NCBI GenBank assembly: GCA_020634235.1
Contig: JACKCB010000003.1
Location: 186,001-250,000 of the forward strand
Direction: 5' to 3'
Origin: Ardenticatenaceae bacterium
GTDB lineage: Bacteria; Chloroflexota; Anaerolineae; Promineifilales; Promineifilaceae
DNA: 64,000 nt
This document shows, piece by piece, positions 55,156 through 63,043 of this stretch. Under the pieces are notes generated by a model, which was not told the DNA's origin, ran no database searches, and saw nothing but the letters and a program-made list of their open reading frames with translations. Positions within the stretch are counted from its first letter, which is position 1. Every line of letters begins with the position of its first letter. The position numbers and the translations under genes were made by a program.

Positions 55156-56603
55156 GATACGCTCCTGTCTGGCAAAGGGAAATCGGGTGTCAATGGCTCG
55201 CCGACGGCCGGGGCGCGCCGCCTGGCGCGGCGGCCATACCACAAAACACGCACAAAGAGTCCCGGCCGGAACAAACTACTGGCTGGGCGCAGCAGGTGCT
55301 GCACCTCCACAAACGCATTCTGTACCGGCCGGCTCAGAGCAACCACATTCAGCAGCCGGTCCAGGTACCAATGGCTAAAGCGGGTGGCCACGCTCCCCGG
55401 CCGGTCATCCGCCTCATCCTGCCAGGGGTAGTCGGCCCCGGTAGCCAGCAGCCAGGCCGGCTCTACCAGCCGCGGCAGCGCCCGCTGGAAGCGCCAGGCC
55501 AACCCATCCAACGATTGGCCTGCCCCGGCCACCATATGGCCCAAAGACTCCGCCTCCAAAGCGGCCACCGACATACCCTGGCCATAAACCGGGTTAAAAC
55601 CACACACCGCGTCGCCCAGGATCACCAGGCGGTCGGGCCAGCGCGAAAGCTGCTCGTAATGGCGCATCCGGTTTTCGGTGCGCCGGTAGCCAATTACGCC
55701 CGAAATGGGGCTGGCCTGGGCGACCAGGGCGGGCAGCACCGGATCAACCGTGCCGAGAAAGGCATTGAAACCCGCTTCGTCTGTCGGTGGGTAATCATGC
55801 TTCAGCCCGGCAACCATCACCATCCAGACGTCGTTCTCTTCTTCATAAATCAACGCCTGCCGGGTCTTGTCCGGCGGTTCGGCTCCAATGGCCAAGACGC
55901 GCCAGTCCCCCGGCCGGGGCATGGGCAAACGGTAGCGGCGGCCAGCATAGCCGGCGTGGGCGTCCACCACCGTCTCCGCCGGTCGCTCGTAGCCAATCGC
56001 CGCCAGCCAATCGGGGGCACGGGAAGAGCGCCCAGAAGCATCGACCACCAGATCGGCCGCCAGACTACCCGGCCGGGTCTCACCCCCCCCTTCTGGCTGG
56101 CGCCACTTAAGGGTTACGCCGCTGACGCGCACCCCGGCCGGGTCGGTCATCAACCCGGTCACCGTCGCGCCGCTCAGCAGGCGGACCTTGGGCTGTCGCA
56201 GCAGTTGGCGACGCAGCTTATCTTCCAGCAGGATGCGGCTGCACGCAAAGCTCTTGTAAGCCGATGGGTAGCGCGGCATCCAGTGACCGCGAATTTTGGC
56301 TCGCGTGTCCTGCACCAGGTCCAGTTGCGGCACACCGGCGGCCCGCAGTTCACCTTCCAGGTCCGGGAAAAGGCGGGCCATAATCTGCGCGCCGCGCATG
56401 AGCAGCACGTGCACCTGGCGGTCCTGGGGCACCCCCGGCCGGGAAGCCGGACTCTGCGGCAGTTGGTCACGCTCCACGAGGATCACTTCGTCAAAATGGT
56501 CACACAGCGCGCGTGCCGCCAGGATGCCGCTGATGCTGGCCCCAATGACCAGCGCCTGCCGCCCTGCACCTGCTTTGCTGCTGTCCTGCTGGTTACCGTT
56601 CAT
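55152..56603 (-). CDS. FAD-dependent oxidoreductase
   Basis: A 483-residue flavoprotein of the p-hydroxybenzoate-hydroxylase/geranylgeranyl-reductase/halogenase superfamily. It has the dinucleotide fold LVIGASISGILAARAL, the acidic ILVERDQLP, and the second FAD motif VILGDAVCGFNPVYGQGMS. Conserved halogenase Lys or other diagnostic residues were not identified, so the substrate is unknown. It is the first gene of an operon with the selenocysteine redoxin and the SDR and shares a 4-base ATGA overlap with the redoxin. Confidence 0.88.
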   Translation of the reverse strand: MNGNQQDSSKAGAGRQALVIGASISGILAARALCDHFDEVILVERDQLPQSPASRPGVPQDRQVHVLLMRGAQIMARLFPDLEGELRAAGVPQLDLVQDTRAKIRGHWMPRYPSAYKSFACSRILLEDKLRRQLLRQPKVRLLSGATVTGLMTDPAGVRVSGVTLKWRQPEGGGETRPGSLAADLVVDASGRSSRAPDWLAAIGYERPAETVVDAHAGYAGRRYRLPMPRPGDWRVLAIGAEPPDKTRQALIYEEENDVWMVMVAGLKHDYPPTDEAGFNAFLGTVDPVLPALVAQASPISGVIGYRRTENRMRHYEQLSRWPDRLVILGDAVCGFNPVYGQGMSVAALEAESLGHMVAGAGQSLDGLAWRFQRALPRLVEPAWLLATGADYPWQDEADDRPGSVATRFSHWYLDRLLNVVALSRPVQNAFVEVQHLLRPASSLFRPGLFVRVLWYGRRARRRAPAVGEPLTPDFPLPDRSVS

Positions 56604-56686
56604 CTACCTGAAGCTCCTGCCTGGGGTCACCCGGCCGGGTGCCTCAGGCGAAATTTGCGGAGGGTGAGTGCATACGACCTGCTAAG

Positions 56687-56714
56687 AGAATAGCATAGTC
56701 GCAGATTTTGTCAA
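56687..56714 (-). promoter_or_regulatory. Promoter of the FAD oxidoreductase-selenoprotein-SDR operon
   Basis: On the minus strand TTGACA (56709-56714) is followed after 16 bases by TATTCT (56687-56692). The palindrome GCAATTGC touches the -35 box on its upstream side and may be an operator. Confidence 0.75.
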
Positions 56715-56790
56715 GCAATTGCACCATATTTCTTTGCAAAACATAGACAAACTGCACCTGCCCGGCCGGGGAACGGTCCACTTCCCAGAC

Positions 56791-56827
56791 AAAAACGCGC
56801 CGCGAGTCACTTGATTCGCGGCGCGTT
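56791..56827 (-). terminator. Terminator of the thioredoxin-reductase operon
   Basis: AACGCGCCGCGA and TCGCGGCGCGTT are perfect 12-bp arms around a 10-base loop, followed on the minus strand by TTTTTG. It lies 38 bases after the trxB-like stop. Confidence 0.88.
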
Positions 56828-56865
56828 GTCCAGGTTTAGGCCGGAACGCCGGCATAATGCTAACC

Positions 56866-57858
56866 CTAGCGCCAGTCCATCTGCAGCTTTTCCCGGCCGT
56901 GGATCTGCTTGTCAGCCGCGATGGCCGCAATAACCCCGTCGGCGGCCGCAATAACCGCCTGCTTCACGTGGGTGCACAGGAGATCGCCTACGGCAAAGAC
57001 CCCGGGAATGGCGGTCTGCATTTCGCGGTCCACCGACAGGCAGCCCTCCGCCGTGGTTTCCAGTTGGGCCATCAGGTAATCGGTGATCGGCAGGCCGCCT
57101 TGCAGGTACACAAACGCCCCAGAAACCGGCAGCACCTCCTCCGCCCCATGGCGCGGTTTCACCCGCACACCGCTGACCCTATCCGCCCCCGCTACCGCCC
57201 GCAGCCGCGTGCCCAGGCGCACTTCGATTTTCGGCTGCTGCTGCACCGCAGCGATCAGCGCCGGCTGGGCCTTCAGTTCGGGCGTGGGCACAATCAGGTA
57301 CAGGTGACGCACAAACTTGGTCAGGAAGAGAGCCTCTTCCAGCGCCTCGTCGTTGTTGCCCACGACCGCCACATCCTGATCACGAAAGAAGGCCCCGTCG
57401 CAGGTGGCACAGTAGCTAACGCCGCGTCCCAGCAGCTCCATCTCGCCCGGCACCACCTGAGTGCGCCCCATGGAGCCGGTGGCCAGGATCAGTGCCCTGG
57501 CATAGAAGGTGCTGGTCCCGGCCATGACCATCTTGGGTTCGCTGGTCAGGTCAACGCCCACCACTTTGTCGGTGAGAAAGGTCGCGCCAAAGGATTCTGC
57601 CTGCTGGCGCATGATGGCTACCAGCTCAGCCCCGGTCACCGGGCCGGGCACGCCAGGATAGTTGCTGATTTTGCCGGTGATGCCCAGTGCCCCGGCTGTT
57701 AGCCCCTTGTCCAGGACCAGGGTGCGCAGCTCGGCACGGGCAGCATAGATGGCGGCAGACGCCCCGGCCGGGCCGCCGCCAATAATAATCACGTCATAGA
57801 CATTGTCGTTCTGACCCAGGCTCGACAAGCCCAGGTTCAAATCCAGACCAAAAGACAT
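56866..57858 (-). CDS. trxB: Thioredoxin-disulfide-reductase-like flavoprotein
   Basis: A 330-residue pyridine-nucleotide-disulfide oxidoreductase. It has VIIIGGGPAGASAAIYAAR for FAD, the redox pair C150-A-T-C153 in SYCATCDGAFF, and a C-terminal FAVGDLLCTHVKQA FAD motif. The NADPH site AVVGNNDEALEEALF is not the standard GGGxSA, so the reductant preference might be unusual. It should reduce thioredoxin-like partners, with the adjacent two-CxxC protein as the obvious candidate. It follows that gene by 22 bases on the same transcript. Confidence 0.92.
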   Translation of the reverse strand: MSFGLDLNLGLSSLGQNDNVYDVIIIGGGPAGASAAIYAARAELRTLVLDKGLTAGALGITGKISNYPGVPGPVTGAELVAIMRQQAESFGATFLTDKVVGVDLTSEPKMVMAGTSTFYARALILATGSMGRTQVVPGEMELLGRGVSYCATCDGAFFRDQDVAVVGNNDEALEEALFLTKFVRHLYLIVPTPELKAQPALIAAVQQQPKIEVRLGTRLRAVAGADRVSGVRVKPRHGAEEVLPVSGAFVYLQGGLPITDYLMAQLETTAEGCLSVDREMQTAIPGVFAVGDLLCTHVKQAVIAAADGVIAAIAADKQIHGREKLQMDWR

Positions 57859-57880
57859 CGCTCACAGCTTCCTTCGCCGC

Positions 57881-58543
57881 TCAGGCCGCCTGGCGCACCG
57901 CTTCCTGCACCTTGGCCATCAGCATCGCCTCAGGCGCAGCACCTTCCAGATGCACCGTCTCGTTGATCACCGTGCGCGGCACGCCCTGCACCTGATAGCG
58001 CGTTGAGAGGTGCGGGAACTCAATTGCCTCAACCATGTCCGCCTGAATCAGATCGCTCTCCAGTGCCAACTGGTGCGCCAGGCGCACCGCCTGCGGGCAG
58101 TAGGGACAGGTTGGCGTAACAAACACCTGCAAATGGAGCGGTGTCTGCAAATCGGCCACCATCGCCTTGGCCTGGTCCGAGAGACCAGACTCGCCCGACG
58201 ACACCATTACAATGTCGTGCACGAGGGAGCTGAACTCGTAGCCCGAAGGAATGCCATAGTAGCGAATGCCATAGTCGGTGGGGTTCTCGTCCCCGCGCAG
58301 CATGCTAATGGCCGGAATCTTGTCGATACCGTAAGCTTCGGCCTGGTCGGCATCGCTCACAAAATCATAGACGGCCAGGTTGATCTTGCCCGACAGTTCG
58401 GCCAGCTCCTCAGCGATCTGGCGCGTCTCGCGGCAGTATTGGCATTCCATCTCCTGGGTAAAAACGGCCAGCGTCACCGGCTCGTCCAGGGCAGCAAACT
58501 GTTGTCTTAGCGCATTGCGGTCTTCTTCACGCAGCAAAGCCAT
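57881..58543 (-). CDS. Protein disulfide oxidoreductase with two thioredoxin-fold domains (PDO/glutaredoxin-like)
   Basis: A 220-residue protein built from two thioredoxin folds. The first has CQYC at residues 34-37 and the second CPYC near residue 145; cis-Pro strands KIPAISML and GVPRTVIN follow each. This is the layout of PDO proteins of thermophiles and of AhpF N-terminal domains. Together with the next gene it forms an NADPH-linked dithiol system. ATG 58543 follows AGGAGA. I found no firm promoter in the 235-bp divergent spacer on this strand. Confidence 0.92.
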   Translation of the reverse strand: MALLREEDRNALRQQFAALDEPVTLAVFTQEMECQYCRETRQIAEELAELSGKINLAVYDFVSDADQAEAYGIDKIPAISMLRGDENPTDYGIRYYGIPSGYEFSSLVHDIVMVSSGESGLSDQAKAMVADLQTPLHLQVFVTPTCPYCPQAVRLAHQLALESDLIQADMVEAIEFPHLSTRYQVQGVPRTVINETVHLEGAAPEAMLMAKVQEAVRQAA

Positions 58544-58702
58544 AATATTCTCTCCTTGGTGCCACCCCCGGCCGGGTTGACCGCAGGTGGCATAGTCAGT
58601 AAGGTTATGCCCTCAAGCTTACCGGCGGCGCATAAACAACGAGTAAGAGGCGTGTAATGATTGTGTAAGGGCTGCTGCCCCACCGCAAACACCGCCGCCG
58701 CG

Positions 58703-58731
58703 CTGACAGCCACGGCCATAGGCAGTATAAT
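58703..58731 (+). promoter_or_regulatory. Promoter of the acyl-CoA synthetase gene
   Basis: CTGACA (58703-58708), 17 bases, TATAAT (58726-58731). The leader would be about 40 bases and contains AGGAG 7 bases before the ATG. Confidence 0.8.
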
Positions 58732-58778
58732 GCAAGGTAGACCATCCCACCTTCTCACGACCGTGCAAGGAGCGAACA

Positions 58779-60737
58779 ATGACCGAGCGTTTTGATTTTG
58801 GCGGTGATTTCGTCTGGTATCCCACGCCGGCTTACACCGAGCGCAGTCACCTGAAGCGGTTCATGGCGCGGCACAACCTGGCCAGCCTGGCCGAACTGCA
58901 AGCGCGCTCAACCACCGACATCGCCTGGTTCACCGACGCCGTCCTCAACTACCTGGACATCCAGTTCCAAAAGCCCTACCACCAGGTGTTAGACCTGTCG
59001 GCCGGCATTGAGCGGCCGCGCTGGTGTGTGGACGGCCAGCTGAACATCGCTACCAACTGCGTAGACAAATGGGCCGCCAATCCGGCCACCCGTGACCGGC
59101 CGGCCATCCTGTGGGAAGGGGAAGAGGGACAAACGGCGCGCCTGAGCTACGGCGAACTGGCCGCCGACGTAAATCGCTGCGTGAACGCGCTGCGCGGCCT
59201 GGGGCTGGGTCCGGGCGACGGCATTGGCATCCACATGCCCATGACGCCAGAGATTTGCGTGGCCCTGCTGGCCATTGCCAAACTGGGCGGCATCATCATC
59301 CCCCTCTTCTCCGGCTTTGGCGCGGGGGCCATCAGCGCCCGCCTCAATGATCCCGGCGCGAAGGCTATCTTCACCGCCGACGGCATGTTCCGGCGGGGTA
59401 AGATCGTGCCCCTGAAACAAACAGCCGACGAAGCGGCCCAAGAGGTACCCACCCTGGCACACATGATTGTGCTGCGGCGCACCGGGCACGGGGTGGCCAT
59501 GCAGCCCGGCCGGGACCACGACTGGCACCAACTGCTGGCCGGCCAGCCCGCCACCGCCGAACCCGCCCCCACCAGCGCCGAAGATGTGCTCATGATCATC
59601 TACACCTCCGGCACCACCGGCAAGCCCAAGGGCACCGTCCACACCCACTGCGGCTTTCCCATCAAGTCCGCCCAGGACATGGCCTTTGGCACCGACGTCC
59701 ATGCCGGCGACGTCATTCACTGGGTCACTGACATGGGCTGGATGATGGGACCGTGGCTCATCTTTGGGGCCACGCTGCTGGGGGCCACCTGCTTCCTGTT
59801 TGATGGCGCGCCCAACTACCCGGCCGGGGACCGCCTGTGGGCCATGGTCGAGCGCCACCGCGTAAACCAGTTGGGCATCTCCCCCACCCTGGTGCGCGCC
59901 CTCATCCCCGAAGGAGACGAGATGGTCACCCGCCATGACCTCTCTTGCCTGCACCTCTTCGCCTCCACCGGCGAGCCGTGGAACCCCGCTCCCTGGCTGT
60001 GGCTCTACAACGTCGTCGGCAAAGGGCAGCGCCCCATCATCAACTACTCCGGCGGCACCGAGATCGGCGGTGGCATTGTCATGGGCAACCCGCTGCAGCC
60101 GCTAAAACCGGCCGCCTTCTCCGGCCCCTGCCCCGGCATCGCCGCCGACGTCGTTGACAGCGACGGCCACTCCATCCGCAACCAGGTCGGCGAACTGGTC
60201 ATCCGCGCCCCCTGGATTGGCATGACCCGCGGCTTCTGGCAAGATGAGCAGCGCTACCTGGACGCCTACTGGTCACGCTTCCCCGGCGTTTGGGTACACG
60301 GCGACTGGGCCGCCATCGACGAAGATGGCCAGTGGTACATCCTGGGCCGCTCCGACGATACGGTGAAGGTGGCCGGCAAGCGGCTGGGACCGGCGGAAAT
60401 GGAATCGATTCTGGTAGACCATCCCGCCGTGGCCGAGGCCGCGGTCATTGGCATCCCCGACGCGGTCAAGGGCAGCGCCGTCGTCTGCTTCTGCGTGCTC
60501 TTCCCCGGCCACACCGCCAGCGACGCACTGCGCGCTGAGCTGCAAGCCAAAGTGGCCGGCGAAATGGGCAAGCCGCTGCAGCCCAAAGAGATCTGGTTTG
60601 TCAGCGACCTGCCCAAAACCCGCAGCGCCAAGGTCATGCGGCGCATCATCCGCAGCGCCTACCTGGGCGAAAATCCCGGCGACACCTCCAGCCTCCTCAA
60701 CCCCGACGCCGTAGCCGAAATCCGGCAGGCCCGCTAG
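58779..60737 (+). CDS. AMP-forming acyl-CoA synthetase (acetyl/propionyl-CoA synthetase-like)
   Basis: A 652-residue adenylate-forming enzyme of the acetyl-CoA synthetase type. It has the P-loop IYTSGTTGKPKGTVHTH, the DMGWMMGPW region, NYSGGTEIGGG, HGDWAAIDEDGQWYILGRSDD, and a C-terminal Lys in KTRSAKVMRR. It activates a short-chain acid to its CoA thioester through an acyl-AMP. Its N-terminus differs from canonical Acs, so acetate, propionate or another small acid is possible. ATG 58779 follows AGGAG. It is transcribed alone or with the FKBP gene 158 bases downstream. Confidence 0.92.
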   Translation: MTERFDFGGDFVWYPTPAYTERSHLKRFMARHNLASLAELQARSTTDIAWFTDAVLNYLDIQFQKPYHQVLDLSAGIERPRWCVDGQLNIATNCVDKWAANPATRDRPAILWEGEEGQTARLSYGELAADVNRCVNALRGLGLGPGDGIGIHMPMTPEICVALLAIAKLGGIIIPLFSGFGAGAISARLNDPGAKAIFTADGMFRRGKIVPLKQTADEAAQEVPTLAHMIVLRRTGHGVAMQPGRDHDWHQLLAGQPATAEPAPTSAEDVLMIIYTSGTTGKPKGTVHTHCGFPIKSAQDMAFGTDVHAGDVIHWVTDMGWMMGPWLIFGATLLGATCFLFDGAPNYPAGDRLWAMVERHRVNQLGISPTLVRALIPEGDEMVTRHDLSCLHLFASTGEPWNPAPWLWLYNVVGKGQRPIINYSGGTEIGGGIVMGNPLQPLKPAAFSGPCPGIAADVVDSDGHSIRNQVGELVIRAPWIGMTRGFWQDEQRYLDAYWSRFPGVWVHGDWAAIDEDGQWYILGRSDDTVKVAGKRLGPAEMESILVDHPAVAEAAVIGIPDAVKGSAVVCFCVLFPGHTASDALRAELQAKVAGEMGKPLQPKEIWFVSDLPKTRSAKVMRRIIRSAYLGENPGDTSSLLNPDAVAEIRQAR

Positions 60738-60895
60738 CGCGCCCGCCAACCGTTTCGCGATTATCCCCAGCGATGGTATCATCGCCGCCAACATCATGCG
60801 GGCGGCAGCCCGGCCGGAACAACCGGGCCATGCACCGGTGCATGGCCGTGAATTAGCCGGCACGCCAGCAACTGACCACAAAAAAGGAACAACTG

Positions 60896-61378
60896 ATGAC
60901 CAAAGAAGACCTGATAGTAGCTAATAACGTCGTCGTAAGCCTGGGATACATGCTGCAGCTAGAGGATGGCGAGCTGGTTGACCAGTCAGCCGAAGGCCAG
61001 CCATTGGTTTACCTGCATGGCAACGGCCAACTCATCCCCGGCCTGGAGAATGCGCTGTATGGCCTGGCGGTGGGGGATGAAAAGCAGGTGGAAGTGCTGC
61101 CCTCCGAAGGGTATGGCGAGCGAGACGAGGGAAATTTCCAGTTGGTGCCACACAGCGCCTTCCCAGACAACCTGAAGCTTGAGGAAGGTATGCCCCTGCA
61201 AATGCGGGACAGCCAGAGCGGCCAGGTCTTTGGGGCTACGGTGGCCGACATCAACGAAGCCGGCGTGCTGCTGGACTTCAACCACCCGTTGGCCGGTGAG
61301 AAGCTGTACTTCAGCGTGAAGGTGGAGGGGCTGCGCCAGGCCACAGACGAGGAGATCGCCCACCAACACGTCCACTAA
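60896..61378 (+). CDS. FKBP-type peptidyl-prolyl isomerase (SlyD-like)
   Basis: A 160-residue FKBP with an inserted flap domain. It has LEDGELVDQSAEGQPLVYLHGNGQLIPGLE, then VEVLPSEGYGERDE, and the insert-in-flap NLKLEEGMPLQM...VLLDFNHPLAGE, as in SlyD. It assists folding by proline isomerisation in the cytoplasm. The short tail ends HQHVH and may bind metal, but it is not the long His-rich tail of E. coli SlyD. ATG 60896 follows AAGGAAC. Confidence 0.95.
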   Translation: MTKEDLIVANNVVVSLGYMLQLEDGELVDQSAEGQPLVYLHGNGQLIPGLENALYGLAVGDEKQVEVLPSEGYGERDEGNFQLVPHSAFPDNLKLEEGMPLQMRDSQSGQVFGATVADINEAGVLLDFNHPLAGEKLYFSVKVEGLRQATDEEIAHQHVH

Positions 61379-61420
61379 CGCCGGCCCTGACCGCCTGGTA
61401 CTCCCTGGCCCAAAGACGGA

Positions 61421-61457
61421 CGGCTGATTGTGCGGGTTGCGCAATCAGCCGTTTTTT
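61421..61457 (+). terminator. Intrinsic terminator after the FKBP gene
   Basis: CGGCTGATTG and CAATCAGCCG form a 10-bp stem around an 11-base loop, followed by T6 at 61452-61457. Confidence 0.92.
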
Positions 61458-61483
61458 GTGCTGGCGCAGCCCCCGGCCGGGGG

Positions 61484-62272
61484 CTAAAGCGGGCGGTTAA
61501 AGCGCGGCGGGCGTTTCTCCAGAAAGGCATCCAGCGCTTCGCGGTGGTTGGGTTCGTTCCAGAGCTGGTTGAACAACTGGGCTTCGTAGGCATTGGTCTC
61601 CGGCAGGGAGAGCTGCCCGGCCGCGTGCGTGAGCAGTTTCAGCGCGGCCAGGGCGTCTTGGGGCAGGGCGGCCAGCTCAGCCGCCCAGGCGCGGGCCGCG
61701 GCCAGCGTCTGTTCCCCGGCCGGGACCACCCGCTGCACCAGGCCAATCTGCTGCGCTTCGGTGGCGGTTAGCACCCGGCCGGTTAACAGCAGCTCCAGCG
61801 CCCGGCTTTGCCCCAGCAGGCGCACCAGGCGGCCCGTTCCGCCCCAGCCCGTGGTTAGCCCGTTGCGCACCTGCGCAAAGCCCAGCCGGGCATGCGCCGC
61901 CGCCAGCCGCAGGTCACAGGCCGTCACAATCTCACAGCCGCCGCCAAACGCATCCCCGTTTATGGCCGCAATCACCGGCAGCGGCAGTGCCTGCAACTGC
62001 GCCAGCGCCGCGCTCATGGTGCGGTTTAGCCGCTCCGCCGCCGCCTTCTCCGGGTGGCGTGCCAACTCGCGCAAATCACCGCCGGAGACAAACGCCTGGT
62101 CACCCGCGCCGGTGATGATGAGCACACGCAGGGCCGGGTCACCGGCAGCCGCCGCGACCGCTGCCGCAAATTCTACCTGCGCCTGCCAGTTCAACGCGTT
62201 GCGAGCTTCCGGCCGGGTCACCTGCAGCACGCCAATGCCCTCCGTTACCTGGTATTCAGTCACGTTTTTCAT
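61484..62272 (-). CDS. Enoyl-CoA hydratase/isomerase family protein
   Basis: A 262-residue crotonase-fold enzyme. The oxyanion-hole segments are AFVSGGDLREL and NGDAFGGGCEIVTACDLRL, so the first catalytic Glu position is present. The second Glu of true hydratases (in PEI of the mitochondrial enzyme) is replaced: the region reads FAQVRNGLTTGWGGTGRLV. That WGG block resembles acyl-CoA decarboxylases of the same fold. A hydratase role is therefore uncertain. ATG 62272 has no ribosome site, but a -10 box ends 7 bases before it. Confidence 0.88.
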   Translation of the reverse strand: MKNVTEYQVTEGIGVLQVTRPEARNALNWQAQVEFAAAVAAAAGDPALRVLIITGAGDQAFVSGGDLRELARHPEKAAAERLNRTMSAALAQLQALPLPVIAAINGDAFGGGCEIVTACDLRLAAAHARLGFAQVRNGLTTGWGGTGRLVRLLGQSRALELLLTGRVLTATEAQQIGLVQRVVPAGEQTLAAARAWAAELAALPQDALAALKLLTHAAGQLSLPETNAYEAQLFNQLWNEPNHREALDAFLEKRPPRFNRPL

Positions 62273-62279
62273 GCGGCAT

Positions 62280-62309
62280 AGTTTAGCAGACCCGCCCGGC
62301 CGGGTGTAA
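62280..62309 (-). promoter_or_regulatory. Promoter placed for leaderless transcription of the crotonase-family gene
   Basis: On the minus strand TTACAC (62304-62309), 18 bases, TAAACT (62280-62285), then 7 bases to ATG 62272. The predicted transcription start coincides with the initiation codon. Confidence 0.5.
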
Positions 62310-62428
62310 TTTGTGCGCTGTGACCATCTTGGGCGCGCTGGTCTTGCCACCCGCGCGCGCCTGCTCTAACATACGTTCCGACGCCTAGCGACCATCACCG
62401 CTGGCGAGGATGGCAACAGGTAGAGGCG

Positions 62429-63043
62429 ATGAACGAAGCGCAAGCAGATGGGGTACCGGGCTGGCTGAAGCTGGCTGGCGGCTTGCTGCTGCTGCTGGGG
62501 CTGCTGGGCGTGGCGCTGGTGGCCAGCGGCCTGTTTGACCCCCGGCCGGGTACCGATTTCGGCCCCGTCCTGACTCCCGGCCGGGTCGCCATCCCGGCCG
62601 GGGCAGCGCAAACCACCTGGCTCACCAATACCCTGCCCCTGGACCAACCCTTCAGCCTCCGCCTGACCGCTGCCCTGGCCGCCGGCGAAGCGGACAGCGG
62701 CTACGGCATAGCCTTGGGCAGCCCGGCCAGCGAATGGGTGGTGGCCCTCTCCCCGCTGGGCTACGTGGCCATCTGGCAAACGGTCGCTGGCCAGCGGGAG
62801 GAGGTTCTGCCCTGGCAGACCTGGCCCCATGCCCGGCCGGGCACAGCCAGCAACGAGTTCCAACTGGACGTGCAAGCCGGGCAAATGACGGTGCGGATCA
62901 ACCGGGAATGGCTGTGGCAGGGGGTGTGGCCCCCGGCCGGGCTGCCGGCCAGCGGACAGGTTGGGCTGTACGCCCAGAGCTTCGGCGACAGCGCCGCTTT
63001 CGATTTCCTGGCGCTGCAATTGGCGGGCGGCCTGCCTAACTAG
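62429..63043 (+). CDS. Membrane-anchored beta-sandwich-like protein, function unknown
   Basis: A 204-residue protein. A single hydrophobic helix (about residues 13-34, LKLAGGLLLLLGLLGVALVA) anchors an extracytoplasmic domain of alternating strands: AQTTWLTNTLPLDQPFSLRL, ASEWVVALSPLGYVAIW, and FQLDVQAGQMTVRIN, ending SGQVGLYAQSFGDSAAFDF. This order is typical of LamG/DUF1080-like jelly rolls that bind sugars or proteins. I do not recognise the family. It overlaps the convergent AlkZ-like gene by 8 bases. Confidence 0.78.
   Translation: MNEAQADGVPGWLKLAGGLLLLLGLLGVALVASGLFDPRPGTDFGPVLTPGRVAIPAGAAQTTWLTNTLPLDQPFSLRLTAALAAGEADSGYGIALGSPASEWVVALSPLGYVAIWQTVAGQREEVLPWQTWPHARPGTASNEFQLDVQAGQMTVRINREWLWQGVWPPAGLPASGQVGLYAQSFGDSAAFDFLALQLAGGLPN

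Noticed and set aside
55024..55242. The two halves of the redoxin region as separate genes, or as a pseudogene.
   Set aside because: Neither half contains a complete thioredoxin fold, and the second half has no ribosome site at its first ATG. Only one TGA separates them, at the catalytic position, with a hairpin after it. A pseudogene cannot be fully excluded without genome data.
60753..60782. TTTCGC-N18-TATCAT as a promoter for the FKBP gene.
   Set aside because: Both boxes match poorly, and read-through from the acyl-CoA synthetase gene is equally possible.
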